Made by a program: the position numbers and the translations under genes. A stretch of DNA of 64,000 nucleotides, taken from assembly GCA_964408085.1 (NCBI GenBank), contig CAYOYB010000007.1:1-64000 (forward strand). The letters run 5' to 3'. Positions 24,703 through 31,684 of the stretch are shown here, one piece after another (position 1 is the first letter of the stretch; every line of letters begins with the position of its first letter). This DNA is from CAJLIR01 sp964408085 (GTDB taxonomy: Bacteria; Bacillota_I; Bacilli_A; RF39; UBA660). The notes beneath the pieces are model-generated. The model saw only the letters and a program-made list of their open reading frames with translations. It ran no database searches and was not told the origin of the DNA.

Positions 24703-24731
24703 TTGACAAACATAACACTTTGATATATAAT
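24703..24731 (+). promoter_or_regulatory. Consensus promoter of the small orphan gene
   Basis: TTGACA (24703-24708) and TATAAT (24726-24731) are 17 bases apart, a perfect sigma-A-type promoter. Confidence 0.9.
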
Positions 24732-24762
24732 AACGACTATATTGGAAGGGGGAAGTATAATT

Positions 24763-24966
24763 ATGGACGGACAAGAATTACAAAAAGAAGACAATCAATG
24801 TATTCAAGAGTTAAATAAGAATAGTTTTGCTGAATGTGGCAAAAAAACTAGCCAAAATCTACAAAATACTATTGACATACTAATAGCCCAATATATCAAT
24901 GCTTTTGCTCAACTAGAAATTACCGAGAGTAAAAAAAAGACACTTAACAAAAAGTTCAACACATGA
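24763..24966 (+). CDS. Small orphan protein, 67 residues
   Basis: The ATG at 24763 follows GGAAGGGGGAAG and a perfect consensus promoter. The product is helical and polar with two Cys (CIQEL, ECGKK). The core NLQNTIDILIAQYINAFAQLEI could be a short amphipathic helix. I do not recognise it. An in-frame ATG at 24742 lies upstream of the SD and is rejected. It sits alone between two direct repeats and is followed by a strongly structured 3' region. Confidence 0.6.
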   Translation: MDGQELQKEDNQCIQELNKNSFAECGKKTSQNLQNTIDILIAQYINAFAQLEITESKKKTLNKKFNT

Positions 24967-25017
24967 TGATACATGTTTCATGATACATAAAAAGATGTAA
25001 TACTATTACCTTAGTAT

Positions 25018-25053
25018 AGCGAAGACTTTAGTGGCTATGCTACTAGTCTCGCT
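25018..25053 (+). other. Long imperfect hairpin downstream of the orphan gene
   Basis: AGCGAAGACTTTAGTGGC pairs with GCTACTAGTCTCGCT around a TAT loop, with one or two bulges. It is GC-richer than its surroundings. It could be the body of a small structured RNA, a 3' UTR element, or a recombination-site remnant. Confidence 0.5.
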
Positions 25054-25067
25054 TATGGCTATATTTC

Positions 25068-25097
25068 AATACTGTGCAATGTTATAGTATTTTTTTT
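25068..25097 (+). terminator. Possible terminator of the orphan gene or of a small RNA
   Basis: AATACT and AGTATT pair over a 12-base loop, followed by seven Ts. The stem is short, so confidence is moderate. Confidence 0.5.
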
Positions 25098-25132
25098 ACA
25101 TTTCAAATTAAGAATACAAACCAATTACTGAA

Positions 25133-25156
25133 ATTTTACTACTAATTTACTACTTT
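25133..25156 (+). repeat. Direct repeat, right copy
   Basis: Second copy of the 24-base repeat at 24495-24518, with T in place of C at one position. The region from here to 25300 shows no gene. Confidence 0.7.
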
Positions 25157-25300
25157 TGAGAGCCAAAATATAAGAAATTATAAAAGCATATGAAACATCT
25201 TCCAAAAATAAAAATGTTGCAAATATATGGTAAATAAAGGTTATAACGGCACATGAGAATTTATAAATGGATAATCAAAAATTTACTTTATATTTTATAC

Positions 25301-25322
25301 AAAAAAAGAGCTTTAAGCTCTT
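25301..25322 (-). terminator. Terminator after efp
   Basis: On the minus strand AAGAGCTT and AAGCTCTT pair, followed by seven Ts. The stem includes the end of the efp reading frame. Confidence 0.85.
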
Positions 25323-25870
25323 GATACATATTTTCCATCACTTGTTGAAACAACAACATTTTCGCCTTCTTCAATAAATAATGGAACTTTAATTACTAAA
25401 CCAGTCTCAATAGTTGCTTCTTTTGTAGCATTATTAGTTGTATTACCTTTAACAGCTGGTTCTGTTTTTGTAATTGTATATTCAATTTTATCAGGTAAAA
25501 TTATACCTAATACTTCACCTTCATAAAAAGTTATATTAACACTTAAATTTTCTTTCAAGAATTTAGCGTCATCACCTAAACGACTAACTGGAATTTCGAT
25601 TTGTTCATATGTTTCCATATTCATAAAATTATAACTTTCACCGCTATTATATAAATACTGCATATCAATTTTTTGAATCATAGCGCGTTCTAATTTAATA
25701 CTACTATTGAATGTTTTTTCAACAATTGAACCTGTACGTAAATTTTTTAATTTAGCCTTAACAAAAGCAGCGCCTTTTCCTGGCTTAACATGTGAAAATT
25801 CTAAAACAACATAAATATTATCTTCAAATAATATTGTCATACCGTTTTTTATATCATTAGCATTTACCAC
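25313..25870 (-). CDS. efp: Translation elongation factor P
   Basis: EF-P relieves ribosome stalling at polyproline. The 185 residues equal the family length. The exposed loop SHVKPGKGAAFVKAKLKNL at about 28-46 carries the Lys that is modified in many bacteria. A GTG start at 25870 is supported by GGAGGTG six bases upstream; no ATG is available nearby. It is followed by its own terminator and preceded by rpmG on the same strand. Confidence 0.97.
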   Translation of the reverse strand: MVNANDIKNGMTILFEDNIYVVLEFSHVKPGKGAAFVKAKLKNLRTGSIVEKTFNSSIKLERAMIQKIDMQYLYNSGESYNFMNMETYEQIEIPVSRLGDDAKFLKENLSVNITFYEGEVLGIILPDKIEYTITKTEPAVKGNTTNNATKEATIETGLVIKVPLFIEEGENVVVSTSDGKYVSRA

Positions 25871-25906
25871 TCTCTACACCTCCTAAACACATAATTTATT
25901 AACAAT

Positions 25907-26074
25907 TTATTTTGTTTCTTTATGAGCAGTTGTTTTTTGACATTTTGGACAAAATTTATTTAATTCTAAACGATCTTGAGTATTTCTTTTATTTTTTTCA
26001 GTACGATAGTTTTGTTCACCACAAACAGTACATTTTAGAGTAATTCTTTCTCTAGCTTCTCCTTTTTTAGCCAT
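25907..26074 (-). CDS. rpmG: Ribosomal protein L33 (zinc-binding form)
   Basis: A 55-residue ORF begins MAKKGEARERITLKCTVCGE and continues with QNYRTEKNKRNTQDRLELNK and FCPKCQKTTAHKETK. The two CxxC pairs (Cys15/18 and Cys41/44) mark the zinc-containing form of L33. GGAGGG precedes the ATG. It lies between efp and the class B PBP gene; in Bacillus an rpmG copy is also found near pbpA/sodA. Confidence 0.95.
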   Translation of the reverse strand: MAKKGEARERITLKCTVCGEQNYRTEKNKRNTQDRLELNKFCPKCQKTTAHKETK

Positions 26075-26118
26075 ACTCTTTTTCCCTCCTTTTGATAACT
26101 ACATACTATTATAACAAA

Positions 26119-28200
26119 TTATTGGTAAATTTCAAAGAATTTTTTTGAAACTTCATAAGATATTCGTTTATTTACAGCTGAGGCATAAGAATTACCATTA
26201 TAATAGTGTGTATAATCTGGAGAAATTACTGTAAAAGTAACAATTGGATTATCGTATGGAGCATAAGCTACAAAAGTATTAGTTAATGTTTCTTTATCAA
26301 TTTTTCCATCAGAATCAGTATCTATAAAGCTTTGACTTGTGCCTGTTTTCCCAGCTGCATTAATGCTTCCTTCTATATATCCATACCCTGTTCCACCAGT
26401 AATAACTTCTCTAAAACCTAGTTTAACACGATTTAAATATTGTTCCTCAGTTTCAACTTTATTTAAAACAGTTGGTTCTACCTTATAAATTATTTCATTA
26501 TCAACACTTGAATGAACTTCTTTTAATAAATTAAATTTCATTCGATTCCCACCATTAGCTATGGTACTAATATACTGTGAAAGCTGGATAGGTGTATAAG
26601 TATCATACTGACCAATTGAAAAATCTAAAAGTAATCCTGCTTGTGTACTGTCACCAATATAACCTAAACTTTCAACTGGTAAATCAATTTCTGTTTTAAC
26701 ACCTAAACCAAATTGATTGAAAGTTTTTCTATAAATATCAAAAGCTTCAGGATCAATTTTTAAAGGGCTGTCATACTGATAATAACCTTTTCCTACATTA
26801 ATAGCTGTTCTAAATTGATAAGTATTTGAAGATTGTTTTAAAGCAGTTATATCATTAAGACTACCTAAATATGTCCATGAACACTTTTCTTTTGTCGCGG
26901 CAATCTTAATACAACTATCATCTCTAACCTCACCTATCTGTAAAGCACCTGTATTATAACCGACAATATGTGAAGCGCCTTTTACAACCGAACCTACTGC
27001 CACTGGTGAAGTCAAAATTCCTGGTGTATAATCATAAATTTTATATCCATCATTAGTCCAAACAATTTGTTTACCAGCCATAGCTAAAATTTCACCAGTA
27101 TTTGGATCAGTAATAACAACAAACGAACGATTATAAAATTCTGTATTTGGTTCATTTTTAGTAATTAATAATTGTTCCTCTAAAATTTCTTCAACACTTT
27201 TTTGTAATTCAATATCAATTGTTAAATAAATATCATTTCCCCTCTGTCCTTCTTCTAATAATGACAAAACACCACCATTTGATAACTCATAAATATTTTT
27301 TTTACCACGTAAAAAATCTTCATATTGATATTCTAAATAACTAAGTCCAACTCGATCATTAAGATTATAGCCCTTAGTTAAATAATAATCTTTAAGTTCA
27401 TAAGGTATTCCACTTGAGGTGGAAGAAACATTACCTAAAATTGAACGAAATACATTCCCATATGGATAAGTCCTATCCCAATCAAGCTCTGTATTAACAC
27501 CATTTAAATTTGATAGATTTTCTGCGATATAAGCATATTCATAATCACTAATTTCATTGCCTCTTTTTAATACCTTGGTATCATAATAATAACCTGTATT
27601 CATTAAAGCATAAATGTAAGCTGCTTTTTTACTAGTTTCATCAAAAGAGTTTAAATCTTCTTCTGTAACACGTTCCTTTTTTAAATTATTAATATCAGTA
27701 TTAGTGATTTCTCTAGCTTTTAATTTACCCCATTCTTCATCTGTTATTAAATCATTGGCTTTATCACTATTATTTATAATCCAAAAATTTCTTAAATCAT
27801 CACTTGTAAGTTTATTAAGATTTACTTCTAAAATATCAGCTAATTTATAAGCTAATTCCACTTCTTCATTAACACTAATACCTGATATTTTTTTATAAGT
27901 AATTGTTTTAACAGGTTCATTATCTACAATTAACTTTCCATTTCGATCATAAATTCTACCTCTAGGCGCGGTTGAACCTTCAACTAATTGAGTACTCAAA
28001 CTTTCTTTTTTTTCTACATATTTAGTATGATTAACAATTTGAACTGAATATAGTCCAATTAATAAAATAGAATTAAGTATAATTACTAGACCAATTAATA
28101 CATTATATCTTTTTGAGATTATTGCTTCTAAATTTTTTTTGTTTTTACCACTATAAATTGTTTTTTTATTTTTTTTGTATTTTAGAGTATGCTTCTTCAT
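26119..28200 (-). CDS. pbpA: Class B penicillin-binding protein (PBP2-type transpeptidase)
   Basis: The 693-residue protein has a basic N-terminus, one transmembrane helix at about 34-54, a dimerisation domain starting APRGRIYDRNGKLI, and a transpeptidase domain. Active-site motifs are SVVK (in AVGSVVKGASH), SSN (KQSSNTY) and KTG (AAGKTGTSQ). It cross-links septal or lateral peptidoglycan. The ATG lies 35 bases inside the end of sodA, an unusual overlap without an obvious SD; a later non-ATG start is possible. In Bacillus sodA and pbpA are also close neighbours. Confidence 0.94.
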   Translation of the reverse strand: MKKHTLKYKKNKKTIYSGKNKKNLEAIISKRYNVLIGLVIILNSILLIGLYSVQIVNHTKYVEKKESLSTQLVEGSTAPRGRIYDRNGKLIVDNEPVKTITYKKISGISVNEEVELAYKLADILEVNLNKLTSDDLRNFWIINNSDKANDLITDEEWGKLKAREITNTDINNLKKERVTEEDLNSFDETSKKAAYIYALMNTGYYYDTKVLKRGNEISDYEYAYIAENLSNLNGVNTELDWDRTYPYGNVFRSILGNVSSTSSGIPYELKDYYLTKGYNLNDRVGLSYLEYQYEDFLRGKKNIYELSNGGVLSLLEEGQRGNDIYLTIDIELQKSVEEILEEQLLITKNEPNTEFYNRSFVVITDPNTGEILAMAGKQIVWTNDGYKIYDYTPGILTSPVAVGSVVKGASHIVGYNTGALQIGEVRDDSCIKIAATKEKCSWTYLGSLNDITALKQSSNTYQFRTAINVGKGYYQYDSPLKIDPEAFDIYRKTFNQFGLGVKTEIDLPVESLGYIGDSTQAGLLLDFSIGQYDTYTPIQLSQYISTIANGGNRMKFNLLKEVHSSVDNEIIYKVEPTVLNKVETEEQYLNRVKLGFREVITGGTGYGYIEGSINAAGKTGTSQSFIDTDSDGKIDKETLTNTFVAYAPYDNPIVTFTVISPDYTHYYNGNSYASAVNKRISYEVSKKFFEIYQ

Positions 28201-28792
28201 AATTTTGATTTATATTATTAAAATCAACAATCTCAAAAAAATTATTTATATAATCAGCACGTCTATTTTGATACAATAAATAATAAGCATGCTCCCATAA
28301 ATCTAATGCCATAATTGGTATTAAATCATATATATAAGGAGTTTCTTGATTAGGTGTATTAATTATTTCTAAATCACCATTTTTATTAACAACTAAAAAA
28401 GTATAACCAGAACCTACTAAATAACTAGCAGTTTCAATAAATTTCTTTTTAAAATTACTAAAACTACCAAATTGCTCAATTATTTTTTTATTAAGAGAAT
28501 CTATAGGAACATTAATTTTCTTATTACCCATAGAATAAAAATATAATTCATGATTTACAACTCCTCCTAAATTATATAAAACATCATCTCTAATATTAAG
28601 AGGAATTTCATCAATATGTTTAATTAAATCTTCTTTAGTATAACGATAATCATAACTAACACTATTAAGAAGATTATTTAATTTATTTAAATAACCTAAA
28701 TAATGTTTATTATAATGAATATTAATCGTTTTTTCATCTATGACTGGTTCTAATGCATTATAATCATATGGTAAAGCAACACTTTTATACAT
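28166..28792 (-). CDS. sodA: Superoxide dismutase, Fe/Mn family
   Basis: The 208-residue protein matches Fe/Mn-SOD. The N-terminal Pro-Tyr segment (ALPYDYNALEPVID) is followed by the metal-ligand His in INIHYNKHYLGY, a second His in VVNHELYF, and Asp/His in ALDLWEHAYYLLY. A conserved Trp is missing in places and some family positions differ, so the metal cannot be assigned by eye. SD AGGTGAT precedes the ATG. It overlaps the following PBP gene. Confidence 0.9.
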   Translation of the reverse strand: MYKSVALPYDYNALEPVIDEKTINIHYNKHYLGYLNKLNNLLNSVSYDYRYTKEDLIKHIDEIPLNIRDDVLYNLGGVVNHELYFYSMGNKKINVPIDSLNKKIIEQFGSFSNFKKKFIETASYLVGSGYTFLVVNKNGDLEIINTPNQETPYIYDLIPIMALDLWEHAYYLLYQNRRADYINNFFEIVDFNNINQNYEEAYSKIQKK

Positions 28793-28877
28793 AAAATCAC
28801 CTAATAATATTTTATGGATTTTACTCTAGTTTATTCTTAAATTTTAAAGTTTAGAATATATTATTAATGGTGATAAT

Positions 28878-29141
28878 TTGAAAAATTTTTTTATAAAAAG
28901 ATATATTGATAAATTAACTATGCAAGATGTCAAAAATTTTGCTAATTCCAATAATGTTATTTTGAATCAAGAACAATTAGTTTATGTATATAATTTAATT
29001 AAAAATGATTGGAAAAAAATGTTAAATAATGATGCCTATGTTTTAGGTAAATTAAAACAAGAATTTGATAGTGAAAATTATAAACAAATTGAAAAATTAT
29101 ATTATGAATATAAAGCTAAATATCAAAATTATTTAAGTTAA
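28878..29141 (+). CDS. DUF2624-like protein (YqfT type)
   Basis: The 87-residue protein starts at TTG 28878, with GGTGAT two bases upstream. The pattern of an N-terminal NFFIKRYIDKLTMQDVKNFA segment, an EQLVYVYNLIKNDW helix and a short length fits the DUF2624/YqfT family. In Bacillus yqfT is adjacent to nfo (yqfS), and here too nfo lies close by, but separated by the type I toxin locus. Function unknown. Confidence 0.75.
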   Translation: MKNFFIKRYIDKLTMQDVKNFANSNNVILNQEQLVYVYNLIKNDWKKMLNNDAYVLGKLKQEFDSENYKQIEKLYYEYKAKYQNYLS

Positions 29142-29176
29142 AATTGATATACTTTATTAAAAATTTACAAAATTAA

Positions 29177-29205
29177 TTGATAATTTCAAAAAAATAGCTT
29201 ATAAT
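29177..29205 (+). promoter_or_regulatory. Promoter of the antisense RNA, toxin locus 2
   Basis: TTGATA (29177-29182) and TATAAT (29200-29205) are exactly 17 bases apart. Transcription should begin near 29212 and run rightward against the toxin gene. Confidence 0.88.
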
Positions 29206-29211
29206 ATGTAT

Positions 29212-29326
29212 AGATGGAAGAAATTCCATATAAAAAAGAGATACGTATGACTTTGTTGTGTTAAGCGTTATCTCGTCTGTTAGATTTGAAAACGCTCTAG
29301 CAAAGTTGCTAAGCGTTTTCTTTTTA
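29212..29326 (+). ncRNA. Antisense antitoxin RNA, toxin locus 2
   Basis: The expected RNA of about 115 bases has three hairpins: GGAA-GAAA-TTCC at 29216-29227; AGAGATACGTATGACT ... TATCTC at 29237-29274; and a terminator AAAACGCT-c-TAGCAA-AG-TTGCTA-AGCGTTTT followed by CTTTTT. It is complementary to the 3' part of the convergent toxin mRNA, including the last codons. This is the standard arrangement of cis-antisense type I antitoxins. Confidence 0.8.
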
Positions 29327-29459
29327 GTCTTTGTTTTTTGAGTTTCGGTCTAAAAGTAAAATTAGAATAACTAAAATCACTAAATATTCCATAGTTCCCT
29401 TTCCACATAGACATCACCCCCAATCTTTGGAGGAACGCTTAACAGTCATACATATCTCT
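29237..29459. repeat. Dispersed repeat copy 2 (toxin-antitoxin module)
   Basis: Near-identical to 9857-10077. Terminal inverted repeats are AGAGATACGTATGACT (29237-29252) and AGTCATACATATCTCT (29444-29459). The module is inserted between the yqfT-like gene and nfo, which are adjacent in Bacillus. Confidence 0.9.
29324..29392 (-). CDS. Type I toxin peptide, 22 residues, locus 2
   Basis: It encodes the same 22-residue peptide as 9943-10011 (starts MEYLVILVI, ends LDRNSKNKD). SD GGAAAGGG lies four to five bases before the ATG. Hydrophobic core plus charged tail resembles Ibs/Fst-type toxins; the core LVILVILILLL is close in style to E. coli Ibs peptides. The two base differences from copy 1 are synonymous. 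An overlapping frame begins at an upstream ATG (MWKGNYGIF...) and may act as a mok-like coupled reader. The mRNA terminates at the hairpin 29274-29238 followed by Ts. Confidence 0.85.
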   Translation of the reverse strand: MEYLVILVILILLLDRNSKNKD

Positions 29460-29465
29460 ATTACG

Positions 29466-29494
29466 ATTATAACAAACATTTGTTCTTATGTAAA
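29466..29494 (-). promoter_or_regulatory. Toxin promoter, locus 2
   Basis: On the minus strand TTTACA (29494-29489) and TATAAT (29471-29466) are 17 bases apart, with the mRNA start expected near 29459. Confidence 0.88.
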
Positions 29495-29518
29495 TAAAAA
29501 ATCTTAATTATCTTTAAA

Positions 29519-30427
29519 TTAAGATTCCTTATAATAATCCCTTATTGATTTAATTAAATTAGGATTATTTTTTTTATTTTTAATCATTTCTATTTCTTGT
29601 TTATATGGTGGATATAATCTTTCTTTACTATTATCATCAAATGTAACATAAGGTGTTTCTAAAATTTTAGGAATATTCTCTATTCTTGGATTATAGATAA
29701 CATTAATTAGATTATCAAATCCAATAGTCCCTATACCAAAATTTTCATGTCTATCTTTGTGAGAAGATATAACATTTTTACTATCATTAATATGAATACA
29801 ACCAATTTTTTCTAAACCAATATTTTCTTCAATTTCATCTAATATTTTATCAAAATCATCTATATGATAACCAGCATCATTTAAGTGACATGTATCTAAA
29901 CATACACCAATTTTATCTTTATATTTTATATTATCGATAATATATTTTAATTCATCAAAATTAATGCCTAATTCTGTTCCCTTTCCAGCCATTGTCTCTA
30001 ATAAAACTCGTACCTTTGTATGTTCACCAATAACTGTATTTAGTGCATTAACTATATTATTAAGTCCTTGTTCACGAGGCAATTTTAAAGCACTACCAGG
30101 GTGAATTACAACTTGATTTACACCTAATAATTCTACTCTATCAAGTTCTTCTTTTAAAAATCTTACATTAAAATCAAAATTATCAGCATTAGCTAAATTT
30201 ACAATGTAAGGTGCATGAACCACTACATTTTCTAAAGCAATATTATTTTCTTTCATTAATTGATATGCTTCATCAGTTAGACTGTCATTAAGACTTGAGC
30301 GATTAGTATTCTGTGGAGCCCCTGTATAAAACATAAATGTATTAGAACCATAACTTAATGCTTCTTTAACACTACCTAACAATTGAGTATCTTTATTAAA
30401 TGAAACATGTGAACCTATAATCAACAT
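29519..30427 (-). CDS. nfo: Endonuclease IV (AP endonuclease)
   Basis: The 302-residue TIM-barrel protein carries the endonuclease IV signatures: an N-terminal GSHVSF, NVVVHAPYIVNLAN, VVIHPGSAL, LLETMAGKGTELG, GVCLDTCHLNDAGY and IHINDSKN, which supply the His, Glu and Asp ligands for three zinc ions. It incises abasic sites in base-excision repair and complements nth elsewhere in the window. It is the last gene on the minus strand before the divergent 30570 gene. Confidence 0.97.
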   Translation of the reverse strand: MLIIGSHVSFNKDTQLLGSVKEALSYGSNTFMFYTGAPQNTNRSSLNDSLTDEAYQLMKENNIALENVVVHAPYIVNLANADNFDFNVRFLKEELDRVELLGVNQVVIHPGSALKLPREQGLNNIVNALNTVIGEHTKVRVLLETMAGKGTELGINFDELKYIIDNIKYKDKIGVCLDTCHLNDAGYHIDDFDKILDEIEENIGLEKIGCIHINDSKNVISSHKDRHENFGIGTIGFDNLINVIYNPRIENIPKILETPYVTFDDNSKERLYPPYKQEIEMIKNKKNNPNLIKSIRDYYKES

Positions 30428-30569
30428 AACATACCTCTTCTCTTCTTATATTCTAGCATAGATTAAAATTTGTGTAAATTAGATATAATTAAAAGAGAGA
30501 ATAAAAACAAGGTTACGATTGCAGAACACATTAAAATATGTTATTATATGAAACAAAAAAGGTGATAAT

Positions 30570-31322
30570 ATGCAAAATTTATTTGATTTTATTCAAACAT
30601 ATACGATAGGAAAAGAATCACTAGATAAACAATTTTCCATAGAACTTTATAATTTTTTACGTTCTTTTTACTCTGTCGAAGATTTTGTTAAATCAATGGA
30701 ATTTATGCAAAATATTTATGATCCTTATTTTGCCTACTATCTTCCAAGTGAAAGACAATTATATATTAACTTCAACAAAATGGCTAATGATATAAATGCT
30801 TATATTAATAGTTTAAACATATATAATAGAGATAAAGTATTGGCCTTATATTTATGTTTGTTTCATTTAATAAATCATGAATTTAAACATATTTGTCAAG
30901 AAAAAGAGAAAACAAATAACCAAAATACAATAGAAAGTCGCCTTTTAACATTAAGCGACTGGATTGAACAATATTATCGCGAAGAAGGAATGCTTTTTTC
31001 GCGTTACAAAATAGATCCAATTGAAAGACAAGCCGAATTATCTTCTCTTAGTCAATTAATTAGTATGACTAAATCTGGAGGAATATGTGCATTAACTACT
31101 GAAATGACAAGAAGATATATACGAAATGCAAAAGAAGGCTATTTGGGCACTTTAGAAGACTATCCCGCTAAATCTTTTTTAAAAGATTATTGGTATCCTA
31201 CTGTTAATTTAATTGAAGAATTAGATGAATATCCTATAACACAAGACAATTTACAAACTAGAATAGAATTAGGGTTGAGAATTACAAAAGATGAAAATGA
31301 AAGATTAAAAGTTTATAAGTAA
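30570..31322 (+). CDS. HExxH-containing protein, possible zinc metallopeptidase, unknown family
   Basis: The 250-residue soluble protein has LINHEFKHICQE at about 106-117, a HExxH zinc motif within a long hydrophobic helix (ALYLCLFHLI). About 45 residues later PIERQAELSSL may give the third acidic ligand. I do not recognise a named family. AGGTGATAAT precedes the ATG. It is divergent from nfo; the 359 bases after it (31323-31681) contain no gene that I can support. Confidence 0.6.
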   Translation: MQNLFDFIQTYTIGKESLDKQFSIELYNFLRSFYSVEDFVKSMEFMQNIYDPYFAYYLPSERQLYINFNKMANDINAYINSLNIYNRDKVLALYLCLFHLINHEFKHICQEKEKTNNQNTIESRLLTLSDWIEQYYREEGMLFSRYKIDPIERQAELSSLSQLISMTKSGGICALTTEMTRRYIRNAKEGYLGTLEDYPAKSFLKDYWYPTVNLIEELDEYPITQDNLQTRIELGLRITKDENERLKVYK

Positions 31323-31644
31323 TGCTAACATGCTTTTTAGTAAAAAGGGCTCAATAAAATAAGTATTTAATTAAAGTTAAACTAAATACTAAATTTCAAA
31401 TTGATATCTATAAACACAATTTACTTTTTCACTTAACAAATTTATGAAATCAAATAAAATTTATTCAATAAATTTTAAAGATAATGCGATATATTATTGC
31501 TAATAACAAAAGATAATATGTACTATTTTCAATAACAAAAATAGTTGCAGATATCTATATTATTGGCTCAATTTGAAAAAAACTTATGAGTCAATATGGT
31601 TATCGTTAGTTGTTATTTTAAATGAAACCATCTCAAAAAACATA

Positions 31645-31684
31645 AAAATCCTCATGACTAAATTATTCATGAGGAAAAATTTTA
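31645..31684. terminator. Terminator between the HExxH gene region and the GH3 gene
   Basis: CCTCATGA/TCATGAGG stem with a nine-base loop; T run on the minus strand (after the GH3 gene) and on the plus strand. Confidence 0.85.
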
